The position numbers were made by a program, and so were the translations under genes. A stretch of 64,000 nucleotides of DNA from Marinospirillum alkalitolerans (GTDB lineage Bacteria; Pseudomonadota; Gammaproteobacteria; Pseudomonadales; Halomonadaceae), in the NCBI RefSeq assembly GCF_045055655.1, contig NZ_JBANFI010000003.1, positions 349,178 through 413,177 on the forward strand, read 5' to 3'. Position 1 is the first letter of the stretch. Each line of letters begins with the position of its first letter. This document shows, in pieces, positions 8,822 to 18,041 of this stretch. The notes under the pieces are model-generated. The model saw only the letters and a list, made by a program, of their open reading frames with translations, did no database searches and was not told where the DNA came from.

Positions 8822-8943
8822 AAATCTTATTATGCAGCGCAGCATTTATTGTATGCAGAACATAAAAGAAGGGATGGATCCCGGTTTCTGACTCAAGTCA
8901 CTTGTTAAGTCATTAATTAAAAGTCCATCAGCCCAACTTCATT

Positions 8944-8970
8944 TAAACTAGTCTGTGACGAGACCGAGGC
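8944..8970 (+). promoter_or_regulatory. Possible sigma-28 (FliA) promoter of the chemoreceptor gene
   Basis: TAAA at 8944-8947, 15 bases, then ACCGAGGC, a partial match to TAAA-N15-GCCGATAA. It sits 63 bases before the chemoreceptor start. Chemoreceptors are often FliA-dependent, which supports the position more than the sequence does. Confidence 0.35.
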
Positions 8971-9032
8971 TGTGCTGAACTTTTTTCAGGCAGGCTTCCT
9001 ATTTCATTGAATCAATCCAAGGCACTGTGATC

Positions 9033-10946
9033 ATGCTCAAAAAACTCAAGATGGGCCCCCGGCTTTTGCTCACTTTTGGTCTTCCCCTTGCGCTCTGCTT
9101 ATTGCTGGTCGCGTTTATCGTGATCCGCCAGGTGAGCCAACAGGTGACACTACTCGGCGAAGAAAGCGCCAATCTCAATGCCACGAGCCATGCGCAACTG
9201 GTCAGCGCTTGGGTGGATTCCAAAATGACGGTCATTCAAACCCTCGCCAATACCGCCACGCTTAAAAATGGCAGCACGAACGAGATTTTTGATTTTGTAC
9301 AGCAGTATGGCCAGCACATGAGCCGTGAATTTGAGGTGCTGTTCTTTGTTGATCTCGAAGGCGAAGCCCATCACCATCATGGCCTGATCGCCAGTCGCGC
9401 GAACCGTGGCTACTTTCAACAGCTGGTGGTGCAACAAACAGCCACCAGTTTGGTGAGTGACCCTCTCTATTCCGGTAGTTCAGGCAATGCCATCGTGGTT
9501 TTGGCACAGGTGGTCACGGATGCTTCTGGACAAGTGAAGGGATTGCTTGCCGCAACAGTGACCCTCGACACCCTGACGCAGCTGGTTGATAGTGTATCTA
9601 GCGCGCAATCCACGGCTTGGCTACTGGATTCACGCGGTGTCTATATTGCCCACCCTGAAGCAGCACGACGTATGACTGACAATGCCCAAGAGGCGACCTA
9701 TCCAGCCTATCGTGAACTGGCACAAAGAATGGTGGCAGGTCAGCAGGGCGTAGGTGAGGTTGCTCTCGATGGACAGCAAGTCTCGATTGTGGCCTATACG
9801 CCTGTCGCACAAACACCCGGCTGGTCACTGGCGGTCGCGCTTCCTTATGATGAAGTCATGGCCACCGCATTGAACCTGCGCTTTTCGTTGCTGCTCGCCT
9901 TTGCCCTGACTCTGGCCCTGCTACTTGGCCTGGTCGTTATCACCGCGCGCATGCTGATTGCCCCCATCACCACCACGCGCGCAGCACTGGATCAAATTGC
10001 CGCCGGAGATGGTGATTTAACGCAACGCTTAGATGAGAGCCGTTACGATGAGCTCGGTGATCTAGCCCGCAGCTTTAACCACTTTGTTGGTGGTATCCAC
10101 ACACTGGTGCAGCAGGTGCAGCAAGCCTCGATTCAGCTTGGCGCCGCCGCAGAAGAACTGGCTGCCTCCAGTCGTGAAGCCAATCAGCAGGTTGAGTTGC
10201 AACAGCATGAAACCGATCAAGCCGCAGCCGCCATGACGCAGATGGCCGCCGCCGTGATGCAGGTTGCTGGTAATGCAGCTCAGGCGGCTGACTCAGCGCA
10301 GATCTCTAATCTATCCGCACAAGAAGGGGAGCGGGTGGTAGATAAAACAGCCGATGAAGTGGGGCTACTGGCCAATGAAGTCCAACAGGCCGCTGAAGTG
10401 ATTCAACAGCTGCAAAAAGATACTGATGCCATTAGTCAGGTCCTCGATGTGATTTGTGGCATCGCCGAGCAGACAAATCTGCTCGCATTGAATGCAGCGA
10501 TCGAGGCCGCCCGCGCGGGTGAACAAGGACGCGGCTTTGCGGTGGTAGCCGATGAAGTACGCAATCTCGCAACACGCACTCAAGCCTCCACCGAAGAAAT
10601 CGGCAATATGATTGAGCGTTTGCAGAAGGTGTCACAGCAAGCCACTCAGGTGATGAATCGTGGCTATCATAAGGCCAACGAAGTCGTAGACTGGGCACAA
10701 GAAGCCGCACAGAAGCTGAAAACCATCTCGCAAGCGATTCAGCTCATCAACGATATGAATAACCAGATTGCCAGCGCCACCGAGGAACAATCAGCAACAG
10801 CCGACGATGTGAACCAAACCTTGGCACGCATTCATGCTGGTATTGAGCTGCTTTCTAGCGGCTCTCATCATATCGCCACCGCCAGTGACGAACTGGCACA
10901 GCTGGCCAGCGATCTCCAAGAACGCGTTGGACGCTTTAAGGTTTAA
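9033..10946 (+). CDS. Methyl-accepting chemotaxis protein
   Basis: A 637-residue chemoreceptor. TM1 at about residues 10-32; a periplasmic dCache-type sensor (about 40-280) with the usual YFQQLVVQQ, SDPLYSGSSGNAIVVLAQ and TPGWSLAVALPYDEVM stretches; TM2 at about 285-310; HAMP (LIAPITTTRAALDQIAAGDGDLTQRL region); then a long signalling coiled coil with the conserved tip EQTNLLALNAAIEAARAGEQ. It ends FKV and lacks a NWETF-type CheR tether. The ATG at 9033 is preferred over the GTG at 9027 because AAGG lies about ten bases before the ATG. Ligand unknown; dCache receptors commonly bind amino acids or organic acids, which would fit the adjacent DctBD-like system. Confidence 0.9.
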   Translation: MLKKLKMGPRLLLTFGLPLALCLLLVAFIVIRQVSQQVTLLGEESANLNATSHAQLVSAWVDSKMTVIQTLANTATLKNGSTNEIFDFVQQYGQHMSREFEVLFFVDLEGEAHHHHGLIASRANRGYFQQLVVQQTATSLVSDPLYSGSSGNAIVVLAQVVTDASGQVKGLLAATVTLDTLTQLVDSVSSAQSTAWLLDSRGVYIAHPEAARRMTDNAQEATYPAYRELAQRMVAGQQGVGEVALDGQQVSIVAYTPVAQTPGWSLAVALPYDEVMATALNLRFSLLLAFALTLALLLGLVVITARMLIAPITTTRAALDQIAAGDGDLTQRLDESRYDELGDLARSFNHFVGGIHTLVQQVQQASIQLGAAAEELAASSREANQQVELQQHETDQAAAAMTQMAAAVMQVAGNAAQAADSAQISNLSAQEGERVVDKTADEVGLLANEVQQAAEVIQQLQKDTDAISQVLDVICGIAEQTNLLALNAAIEAARAGEQGRGFAVVADEVRNLATRTQASTEEIGNMIERLQKVSQQATQVMNRGYHKANEVVDWAQEAAQKLKTISQAIQLINDMNNQIASATEEQSATADDVNQTLARIHAGIELLSSGSHHIATASDELAQLASDLQERVGRFKV

Positions 10947-10955
10947 ACAAGCACT

Positions 10956-10989
10956 GCAGTCACACCCTCAGGCCGCTGGGTGTGACTGC
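10956..10989 (+). terminator. Hairpin after the chemoreceptor gene
   Basis: A perfect 12-base-pair stem GCAGTCACACCC / GGGTGTGACTGC starts ten bases after the stop codon. The T tract is poor, so termination may be incomplete or need Rho. Confidence 0.55.
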
Positions 10990-11095
10990 CTCCTTCCAAA
11001 CCACATACAAAAAGAATAAAACCCTATCTACATCATATCAATTCTCAAAAGTTCGCTTATAGTCAAAGCCCTACTTCTTTGAGGGGCCAACACGG

Positions 11096-11959
11096 ATGAA
11101 CACAAGACTTGCCTGCCTTTTATTGGTGTTACTGCTTGGTTGGACCTGCGCTGTGCAGGCGACAATTGTTGATCCAGCCTGGCTCAAAAACCAACTCGGT
11201 CATGACAACCTGCTCGTCATTGATGTGCGTGAACCAGAAGAGTTTCTTGCCGGTCATATTCATGGTTCCGCCAACCTGCCGCCAATGAGCCTGTTCGCTG
11301 AACACTTCTTATTGCCGCCATTAAGTGAGCTCCAAGGTCTGCTGGGTGCTGTCGGTATTGATCATCAGCGCCCAGTGCTGGTGGTGGGCAATCAAGACTT
11401 TATCTGGGCAGCGCGGCTTTATTGGATACTGGAGTTTCTTGGGCATCAGCAAGTCTATTTCCTCGATACGGCTTGGGGCCACTGGGAGCCAGGCCTGCTT
11501 CCTATCAGCCAAGAGCCGCAACCGCCAACAGCACGCCAGTTTATTCCACGTATTGATGAACGACGCCTGGCCACTAAGCTCAGTGTTCTGGCTGCGATCG
11601 GCTATCAACCCATTCTGGATGGACGCACTGAGGCCCACTACCTGGGTCTAGAATCAGGTGGCGCACGGCGTGCTGGGCATATCCCCACCGCGCAGCATTT
11701 CCCCTGGACGCAAAATCGTGAAGAAGTCGAAGGTATTTATCGACTGCGTGATCTGAGCAGCATGGCCAGCGTTTATGAAGGCCTGCCGAAGGATCAAAAC
11801 ATTATTCTTTACTGCACTGGCTCCGCCCAAGCAGCAGTCAATTATGTGGTGTTGCAAGCCTTAGGCTATCAGGTCGCTGTTTATGAGGGTTCCTGGTCTG
11901 AGTGGGGCAATGATCTGAGCCTGCCCAAGGTCAACCCATCGCGCCAACCTCCACACTAG
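11096..11959 (+). CDS. Periplasmic tandem rhodanese-like protein
   Basis: A 287-residue protein with a signal peptide (residues 1-22, cleavage near VQA-TIV), so periplasmic. It has two rhodanese domains: residues 23-135 (LLVIDVREPEEFLAGHIHGSANLP) and 150-280. The first lacks a cysteine in the active loop (VVGNQDFIWA) and is probably structural; the second has a loop CTGSAQAAV with a catalytic Cys. This matches the thiosulfate/3-mercaptopyruvate sulfurtransferase layout, in which only the C-terminal domain is active. GAGGGG precedes the start. The stop is 7 bases before the EAL-protein gene, so they form one operon; a shared sensing role is possible but unproven. Confidence 0.82.
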   Translation: MNTRLACLLLVLLLGWTCAVQATIVDPAWLKNQLGHDNLLVIDVREPEEFLAGHIHGSANLPPMSLFAEHFLLPPLSELQGLLGAVGIDHQRPVLVVGNQDFIWAARLYWILEFLGHQQVYFLDTAWGHWEPGLLPISQEPQPPTARQFIPRIDERRLATKLSVLAAIGYQPILDGRTEAHYLGLESGGARRAGHIPTAQHFPWTQNREEVEGIYRLRDLSSMASVYEGLPKDQNIILYCTGSAQAAVNYVVLQALGYQVAVYEGSWSEWGNDLSLPKVNPSRQPPH

Positions 11960-11966
11960 GCTGATC

Positions 11967-14363
11967 ATGCAGACTGTCTGGCAAAGATCCATCCAAAAGC
12001 GCCTGAGCCTACTGATTCTACTGGTGACCTTCACCACGGGTTTGCTTGGCTACGGCACTTTTCTGAGCTGGACACTGTGGACGCAGGAGCAGCAAACTCG
12101 GCAGCAGGCGAGTATTTTGGCCCAGCTACTGAGCGAAGACTTTGCACGCCTGATTTTGCAAGACGATGTACGCGTCGCTACCGATATTCATATCAAACTC
12201 AGCTCCTTTACACTGCTGCAGGCGGCGATTATTTATGATCGCCAGCAACGCCCCTTATTCCAATATCTCGCCAACGACTCAACTCCAGCGCTGCCTCCTG
12301 CCAGTCGGCCGCAGACCACCTCTGTGGAGGCCAGCAATCGACTGAGTTTTTATCAACCTCTTGCCTTTGGACAGCGCCCCCTTGGAGAAGCCTGGCTCAG
12401 TTTCCATAAGCCGAGCCTGCAGGAGCGCTTATTGAAGGATGCGCCCATCCTGAGTGGCATCGCCTTGGGCATGCTGCTGTTTTCTTATCTTCTGGCCAGC
12501 TTGTTTGCGGCCTACTTCACGACACCAATTTTACGACTGGTGCATTTTTTTGAGCAGACTCAGGATCTAACACGTGCAAAAGAGCGCCCTCAATGGTTAG
12601 AAAACAATGAGTTTGGGCGCCTCTATCATGAAATCAATCGCATGCTGGATCGTATTCAGGCCGCGCATGAAGATTTAAGAGTCGCTGCAGTCGCTTTTGA
12701 AACCCCATCCGGCATGATGATTACGGATGCGGATCAAAAAATACTGCGAGTGAATCAAGCCTTTACCGCCATCACTGGTTATCGCTTTGAGGAGGTCAGT
12801 GGTGCCACGCCCGCGCTCTTGCGTTCAGGCCACCATGCCAAGGACTTTTATCAAAAGATGTGGCAAACCTTGCAGGCAAGGCAGCGCTGGGAAGGCGAAG
12901 TCTGGAACCGCCATAAAAATGGGCAGGTGTATCCAGAGCGTCTGACCATTCAGGCTGTGCTGAATCAGCAGGGCGAGGTGGCTTATTATGTCGGCAGTTT
13001 TGTGGATCTGAGCGCGCTCAAGGCAGCTCAGGCAGAAGCCGAATACCTTGGATTCTATGACCCACTCACCGGCTTGGCCAATCGCCGCTTGATGACACAA
13101 AGACTGGATGACTTTTTAAATCAGCCGACTGAACAGTGCGACTTTGCTGCCCTGCTGTGTTTTGATCTGAGCAATTTCAAGCTGATCAATGAAAGCTATG
13201 GATATGACATAGGTGATCAGCTGCTTAAACAGATGGCCAGACGCTTACGTCACTTCTGGGGCGAGGAGGCACGTATTGGGCGTCTTGGGGATGATCTGTT
13301 TCTGACCTTACAGGAACAACTGGGCCCCACACTCGAATCCGCAACACTGCTGGCCAAAGAAAAGGCTGTACAGCTACAAGATTTTCTACAAGCCCCTTAC
13401 CAATTGGAAACCAGACAAGTTCACTCAACTGTTCGTGTCGGCATCGTTTTGCTACAAGACCAACAGCAAGATGCCAGCGAACTCATTAAACAGGCTGAAA
13501 TTGCACTCCAGCAGGCCAAGCTATCACAGGAGCACCACCCCTGCTTCTTTGATGCCCAAGCCCAGCATCTCGTCCATGCTTATTTAGAAATGCAGCAGGA
13601 GATGGTTCAAGCATTGCAAGAGCAGCAATTTGAACTCCATTATCAAATACAGTGCAATGATCAGGGGGAGATTACAGGTGCTGAAGCCTTATTACGCTGG
13701 CGGCATCCACAAAAAGGGCTGATCTCACCGGCAGAGTTCATTCCCGTTGCTGAGCGCTCACGGCTGATTTTGCCCCTGGGCAACTGGGTGCTCCACCAAG
13801 GCTGTACTGAGTTGGCGCTTTGGCAGCAGCAGCCAGCTTGTGCCACCTGGATGCTGGCTGTGAATGTCAGTGCCTTGCAGTTTCAGCAGGATGATTTTGT
13901 GGATCAAGTCAGCCAGTGTTTGCAAGCCACTCAAGCCGATCCGAAGAAACTCAAACTCGAACTCACTGAGGCCGTTTTGGTTCAAGATCTCGATGCAACC
14001 ATCGCGAAAATGCAAGGACTCAAAGCTATGGGGATCAGCCTTTCCTTGGATGACTTTGGTACTGGCTATTCTTCACTCAGCTATCTACGCTCTCTGCCCA
14101 TCAATCAGATTAAAATTGACCAAACCTTTGTACGCCACCTCAAAAAAGACTCGTTTGATGCCGCGATAGTGAAGAGTGTCGTGTCCTTGGGTGAAGCCTT
14201 TTGTCTGGATATTTTGGCTGAGGGCGTTGAAACCCAAGAGCAGCGAGATTTGCTGCAAGAACTCGGTTGCCGCCATTTTCAGGGCTACTTCTTCAGTCGA
14301 CCTCTGCAGCGCCAACTTCTTTATCAGCACCATATCCATCCGCTCACACCTTCAAAGCCATAA
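11967..14363 (+). CDS. Membrane PAS-GGDEF-EAL protein, probable c-di-GMP phosphodiesterase
   Basis: A 798-residue inner-membrane protein. TM1 at about 12-35, a periplasmic sensor of about 120 residues (CHASE8-like by layout), TM2 at about 160-185, HAMP-like linker, PAS (about 240-350), GGDEF (about 360-530) and EAL (about 545-795). The GGDEF signature reads LGDDL, so cyclase activity is probably lost. The EAL domain keeps all key motifs: EALLRW near 572, KLELTE, DDFGTGYSSL, IKIDQTFV, AEGVET and QGYFFSRPL. It should therefore hydrolyse c-di-GMP, perhaps with GTP binding to the GGDEF domain as an activator. Cotranscribed with the periplasmic rhodanese immediately upstream. Confidence 0.87.
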   Translation: MQTVWQRSIQKRLSLLILLVTFTTGLLGYGTFLSWTLWTQEQQTRQQASILAQLLSEDFARLILQDDVRVATDIHIKLSSFTLLQAAIIYDRQQRPLFQYLANDSTPALPPASRPQTTSVEASNRLSFYQPLAFGQRPLGEAWLSFHKPSLQERLLKDAPILSGIALGMLLFSYLLASLFAAYFTTPILRLVHFFEQTQDLTRAKERPQWLENNEFGRLYHEINRMLDRIQAAHEDLRVAAVAFETPSGMMITDADQKILRVNQAFTAITGYRFEEVSGATPALLRSGHHAKDFYQKMWQTLQARQRWEGEVWNRHKNGQVYPERLTIQAVLNQQGEVAYYVGSFVDLSALKAAQAEAEYLGFYDPLTGLANRRLMTQRLDDFLNQPTEQCDFAALLCFDLSNFKLINESYGYDIGDQLLKQMARRLRHFWGEEARIGRLGDDLFLTLQEQLGPTLESATLLAKEKAVQLQDFLQAPYQLETRQVHSTVRVGIVLLQDQQQDASELIKQAEIALQQAKLSQEHHPCFFDAQAQHLVHAYLEMQQEMVQALQEQQFELHYQIQCNDQGEITGAEALLRWRHPQKGLISPAEFIPVAERSRLILPLGNWVLHQGCTELALWQQQPACATWMLAVNVSALQFQQDDFVDQVSQCLQATQADPKKLKLELTEAVLVQDLDATIAKMQGLKAMGISLSLDDFGTGYSSLSYLRSLPINQIKIDQTFVRHLKKDSFDAAIVKSVVSLGEAFCLDILAEGVETQEQRDLLQELGCRHFQGYFFSRPLQRQLLYQHHIHPLTPSKP

Positions 14364-14394
14364 AAAAACACCGCACCCATCAGGGCGCGGTGTT
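14362..14394 (-). terminator. Terminator of metE (shared with the convergent EAL gene)
   Basis: Stem AACACCGC / GCGGTGTT followed on the minus strand by seven T. It lies between the convergent stops of the EAL gene and metE and is strongest in the metE direction. Confidence 0.85.
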
Positions 14395-14413
14395 GTCGCT
14401 GGCTTCTTTTCAG

Positions 14414-16741
14414 TTAAGCGCTGACTTCTTCAGCTTCAGGTTGATCCACCCGCGCTCGTAGCTGCTTGGCGGCTTGCACCAGAGCCTCCAGTGCGGGCGT
14501 CACTTCTTCCCAGCGGCGTGTTTTAAGGCCGCAATCAGGGTTCACCCAGAGGCGCTCGGCCGGAATCTTGGCTGCCGCTTTCGCCATCAGATCCACCATC
14601 CACTCAACTGAAGGAATATTGGGGCTGTGGATATCATAAACACCTGGACCGATTTCGTTCGGGTAGTCAAAGCGCTCAAAGGCATCCAGCAATTCCATAT
14701 TCGAACGTGAAGTCTCGATGGTAATCACATCGGCATCCAGATCGGCAATGGCTTCAATAATGTCATTAAACTCGGAGTAGCACATGTGAGTGTGAATCTG
14801 TGTCACATCCTGCGCTACAGCCGCTGACAAACGGAAGCTATCCACAGCCCAACGCAAGTAAGCGGGCCAGTCAGCCTGACGCAAGGGCAGACCTTCACGG
14901 AAAGCCGGCTCATCAATCTGAATCACATTGATGCCAGCGGCCTCTAGATCACGCACTTCATCACGCAGCGCCAAGGCAATCTGGCGGCAAGTCTGCTCAC
15001 GAGGTTGATCATCGCGCACAAAAGCCCACTGCAAGCAGGTCACTGGACCTGTCAACATGCCCTTCATTGGACGCGCAGTCAGGCTCTGTGCATAGCGACT
15101 CCACTCAACGGTCATCGCTTGTGGGCGTTCAACATCACCATAGATCACTGGCGGCTTCACACAACGTGAACCATAGCTTTGTACCCAGCCAAAACGGGTA
15201 AAGGCATAGCCTGCCAGCTGTTCACCAAAGTATTCCACCATGTCGTTGCGCTCAGCCTCACCATGCACCAGTACATCGATATCCAAGGCTTCTTGCTGCT
15301 GTACGCAGTAGGCGATTTCCTGCTTCATCGCGCTGATGTAATCGGCCTCGCTCAGTGTGCCGGCTTTAAAATCACGTCGTGCTTGACGAATTTCTGGCGT
15401 CTGCGGGAAGGAGCCAATGGTCGTTGTTGGATAGAGAGGCAGGTTCAGCGCCTGTTTTTGTGCCTTGGCACGCAGCACATAGGGTGAAGTCCGCTGATAC
15501 ATGGCCGCATCCACCGCGGCTAAACGCTCCTGCACCTGAGCCTTATGAATACGCGTTGAGGCTTGACGCGAAGCCAGCGCAGCCTGATTGGCCGCCCACT
15601 GTTGACGCTGTTCAGCATTCAGCTGACCCGCCACTGCCGCCGCCAGCAGCGTGACTTCATCCAGCTTCTGGCGGGCAAAGGCCAGCCAGTTTTTCAGCTC
15701 GGCATCCAGCTGGTCTTCCTGCGCCAGATCATGCGGCACATGCAGTAAAGAACAAGAAGGTGCGATCCACAGACGCTCACCAAGACGTTCAGCGGCGGTG
15801 TGCAATAGGCTTTGGCGCGCAGCCAGATCCGTTTTCCAGATATTACGGCCATCCACGACACCCGCCGAGAGCACCTTATAGCTGGGCAGGCGATCCAAAA
15901 TGGCGGGCAGTTCTTGCTCAGCACGCACCAGATCGACATGCAAACCATCGACTGGCAAACCGACTGCTAAACCCAGGTTATCCTGCAAACTGCCAAAATA
16001 CACGGCGAGCAGTTTCTTAATCGGCAGGCTTTGCAGCTGGTGATAGCTGGTCTCAAAGGCTTGCTTCCATGCCTGCGGCAGATCAAGCGCCAGAATCGGT
16101 TCATCTAATTGCACCCATTCAACCTGCTGCTCAGCAAGGGCTTGCAACAGCTTGCCATAAGCCGCAATCAGATCAGGCAACAGCGCGAGACGATCTGCCT
16201 CCGCCAGTGTTTTGCCTTGTGCAATCACCTTACCCTGCCACAAATAGGTCAAGGGGCCCACCAGAGTAACCTTCACACGATGGCCCAGCGCTTGGGCTTC
16301 AGCGACTTCTCCTAGCAGGCGCTGAGGTGCCAGGGTAAAGCTTTGTGCGGGGTCGAACTCAGGCACGATATAGTGATAGTTGGTATCAAACCACTTGGTC
16401 ATCTCACAGGCTGCCGCAGGCTGACCTGTTGGGGCACGACCACGCGCCATGCGAAAATAGGTATCCAGCTCTTCAGCAGGCGCATCTTGAAAGCGCGCTG
16501 GAATCACACCCAGCAATTGGCTCAGATTCAGGACCTGATCGTAAAAGGCAAAATCGCCCACTGTGACAAAATCTAATCCTGCTTGTTGTTGCTCTTGCCA
16601 GTGACGTGCACGCAGCGCTTGAGCCTGCTGCTCTAACTCAGTTTGGTTGATCTGTCCGGCCCAGTAGGCTTCAACAGCTTTTTTCAATTCACGCTGCGCA
16701 CCAATGCGCGGATAACCCAAAGTATGGACGGTGTAAGACAT
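14414..16741 (-). CDS. metE: Cobalamin-independent methionine synthase
   Basis: A 775-residue enzyme that transfers the methyl group of 5-methyltetrahydropteroyltri-glutamate to homocysteine, the last step of methionine synthesis. Length equals the family norm (about 755-780). Visible: the N-terminal half from GYPRIGAQRELKKAVEAYW, the linker with TTTIGSFPQTPEIRQAR, and the zinc ligands in the C-terminal half, HTHMC near residue 645 and the Cys in NPDCGL near 733. GAGGAG precedes the start. The gene is divergent from metR with 244 bases between them holding MetR-type boxes, so it is expected to be activated by MetR with homocysteine. Confidence 0.97.
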   Translation of the reverse strand: MSYTVHTLGYPRIGAQRELKKAVEAYWAGQINQTELEQQAQALRARHWQEQQQAGLDFVTVGDFAFYDQVLNLSQLLGVIPARFQDAPAEELDTYFRMARGRAPTGQPAAACEMTKWFDTNYHYIVPEFDPAQSFTLAPQRLLGEVAEAQALGHRVKVTLVGPLTYLWQGKVIAQGKTLAEADRLALLPDLIAAYGKLLQALAEQQVEWVQLDEPILALDLPQAWKQAFETSYHQLQSLPIKKLLAVYFGSLQDNLGLAVGLPVDGLHVDLVRAEQELPAILDRLPSYKVLSAGVVDGRNIWKTDLAARQSLLHTAAERLGERLWIAPSCSLLHVPHDLAQEDQLDAELKNWLAFARQKLDEVTLLAAAVAGQLNAEQRQQWAANQAALASRQASTRIHKAQVQERLAAVDAAMYQRTSPYVLRAKAQKQALNLPLYPTTTIGSFPQTPEIRQARRDFKAGTLSEADYISAMKQEIAYCVQQQEALDIDVLVHGEAERNDMVEYFGEQLAGYAFTRFGWVQSYGSRCVKPPVIYGDVERPQAMTVEWSRYAQSLTARPMKGMLTGPVTCLQWAFVRDDQPREQTCRQIALALRDEVRDLEAAGINVIQIDEPAFREGLPLRQADWPAYLRWAVDSFRLSAAVAQDVTQIHTHMCYSEFNDIIEAIADLDADVITIETSRSNMELLDAFERFDYPNEIGPGVYDIHSPNIPSVEWMVDLMAKAAAKIPAERLWVNPDCGLKTRRWEEVTPALEALVQAAKQLRARVDQPEAEEVSA

Positions 16742-16849
16742 GCTGTGCTGCTCCTCAACAGAAGTAAGATAACTGCGTCTTCATGGCAGTGATTGCCCTG
16801 CGATCTTCATATCTCAGGCTTGAGACTCAGTCTCTAGTAAAGCCAACAA

Positions 16850-16862
16850 TGAATCAAACTCA
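16850..16862. promoter_or_regulatory. MetR box 1 (near metE)
   Basis: TGAA-TCAAA-CTCA, one mismatch from the MetR consensus TGAA-N5-TTCA. It lies about 110 bases upstream of the metE start and 31 bases from box 2, three helical turns, which would let two MetR dimers bind side by side. Confidence 0.55.
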
Positions 16863-16880
16863 AGCAACTCAGATTAATAA

Positions 16881-16893
16881 TGAGCAAATCTCA
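16881..16893. promoter_or_regulatory. MetR box 2
   Basis: TGAG-CAAAT-CTCA, a symmetrical variant of TGAA-N5-TTCA. It is paired with box 1 on the metE side of the divergent region. Confidence 0.5.
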
Positions 16894-16973
16894 TAATGAT
16901 CTGAAAAACACCTTGCCTCTGCTGAAGCCTCTAGCGCAAAATAACCTCTCTTGCATCCCATTCAGCTTTAAAG

Positions 16974-16986
16974 TGAACTTCTTTCA
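16974..16986. promoter_or_regulatory. MetR box 3, overlapping the metR start
   Basis: TGAA-CTTCT-TTCA, an exact match to the MetR consensus. Its last base is the A of the metR start codon, a position suited to repression of metR by its own product. Confidence 0.65.
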
Positions 16987-17936
16987 TGATTGAACTGCGG
17001 CATTTGAAAACCCTCAGTGCGCTCAGAGCCTGCGGCAGCCTAGTCGATGCAGCAGAGCGCCTGCACCTGACCCAATCTGCACTATCACATCAACTCAAAG
17101 CCCTGGAACACCTCCTGGACACCGAGCTGTTCTTGCGAAAATCCAAGCCGCTGCAATTTACACCCGCCGGTCAACGCCTCCTCAAACTGGCGGATGAAAT
17201 CCTGCCACGCACCGAGGCTGCCTTGGGAGATCTGCAACGCCTCGCCTTGGGCAAGGCCGGACGCCTGCACCTCGCCATCGAATGCCACAGCTGCTATCAA
17301 TGGCTGATGCCAACGCTGGATCAGTTTCGTACCCTCTGGCCGGATGTCGAGGTGGATATTCCTAGCGGCCACCATTTTGCCCCGCTCGCCGCCTTGAAGC
17401 GCCAAGAACTAGATCTGGTGATCACCGCTGACCCCCGCCCAATAGAGGGGCTGGTGTATGCGCCCTTGTTTCGCTACGAGAGTCTGCTCGCCCTCGCCAA
17501 GGATCATCCCTTAGTGGGTAAAAACTGGATCGATGCCGAGGATCTGGCTACAGAAACCCTGATTACCTACCCAGTGGAGCGGCATCTATTGGATGTGTTT
17601 GTGCATTTTCTGGAGCCAGCAGGGATAGAACCAGCAGGGATCCGCACCGCCGAGCTGACGGTCTTGATGATGCAGCTGGTGGCCAGCCATCGCGGGGTGT
17701 GTGCGCTGCCTAATTGGGCAATGACCGAGTATTTAGATCGTAACTATGTCGCGGCACGACGTCTCGGCGCGCAAGGCACCTGGGGCACCCTCTATGCTGC
17801 CCACCGAGAACATCAGCAGGATTTTGAGTATATTCAGGACTTTATTCGCACCGCTCGTCGCTTATCGGCGCAAGTCCTAGAAGGCGTCAAGGCCGTCAAT
17901 GAAGAAGAAAAACCCACCACAGCGCTACAAAGCTGA
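16986..17936 (+). CDS. metR: LysR-type regulator MetR
   Basis: A 316-residue LysR-family activator. The N-terminal helix-turn-helix spans residues 1-60 (HLKTLSALRACGSLVDAAERL, TQSALSHQLKALE); the rest is the periplasmic-binding-like co-inducer domain with IECHSCYQWLMPTL, the segment that follows the linker in MetR. MetR activates metE and other methionine genes with homocysteine as co-inducer. Divergent placement with metE is the classic arrangement. No clear Shine-Dalgarno precedes the ATG; an exact MetR box overlaps it. Residues AGIEPAGI (near 212-219) come from a short in-frame tandem repeat at DNA level (ggatagaaccagcag-like), a small duplication. Confidence 0.93.
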   Translation: MIELRHLKTLSALRACGSLVDAAERLHLTQSALSHQLKALEHLLDTELFLRKSKPLQFTPAGQRLLKLADEILPRTEAALGDLQRLALGKAGRLHLAIECHSCYQWLMPTLDQFRTLWPDVEVDIPSGHHFAPLAALKRQELDLVITADPRPIEGLVYAPLFRYESLLALAKDHPLVGKNWIDAEDLATETLITYPVERHLLDVFVHFLEPAGIEPAGIRTAELTVLMMQLVASHRGVCALPNWAMTEYLDRNYVAARRLGAQGTWGTLYAAHREHQQDFEYIQDFIRTARRLSAQVLEGVKAVNEEEKPTTALQS

Positions 17937-17999
17937 CGCCTGTTTCGTCTGGATCGCCTGTCTTTGGTAGACTGGCTTTTGAGCATCAGGCACAAAAAA

Positions 18000-18017
18000 G
18001 CCAGCTCATGAGCTGGC
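18000..18017 (-). terminator. Terminator of the 41-residue membrane peptide gene
   Basis: Palindrome GCCAGCTCATGAGCTGGC (seven-pair stem with CATG loop, or longer) followed on the minus strand by six T. It serves the small gene at 18042-18167. Confidence 0.85.
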
Positions 18018-18041
18018 GTTCAAGCAAGGCAGGACTCAGGC

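Noticed and set aside
9022..9037. A GGCAC...GC pattern like a sigma-54 promoter at the chemoreceptor start
   Set aside because: Poor match to the -12 element, and it overlaps the start codon.
17610..17645. A short tandem repeat in metR as a sign of a broken gene
   Set aside because: The repeat is in frame (adding about five residues) and the protein continues normally on both sides.
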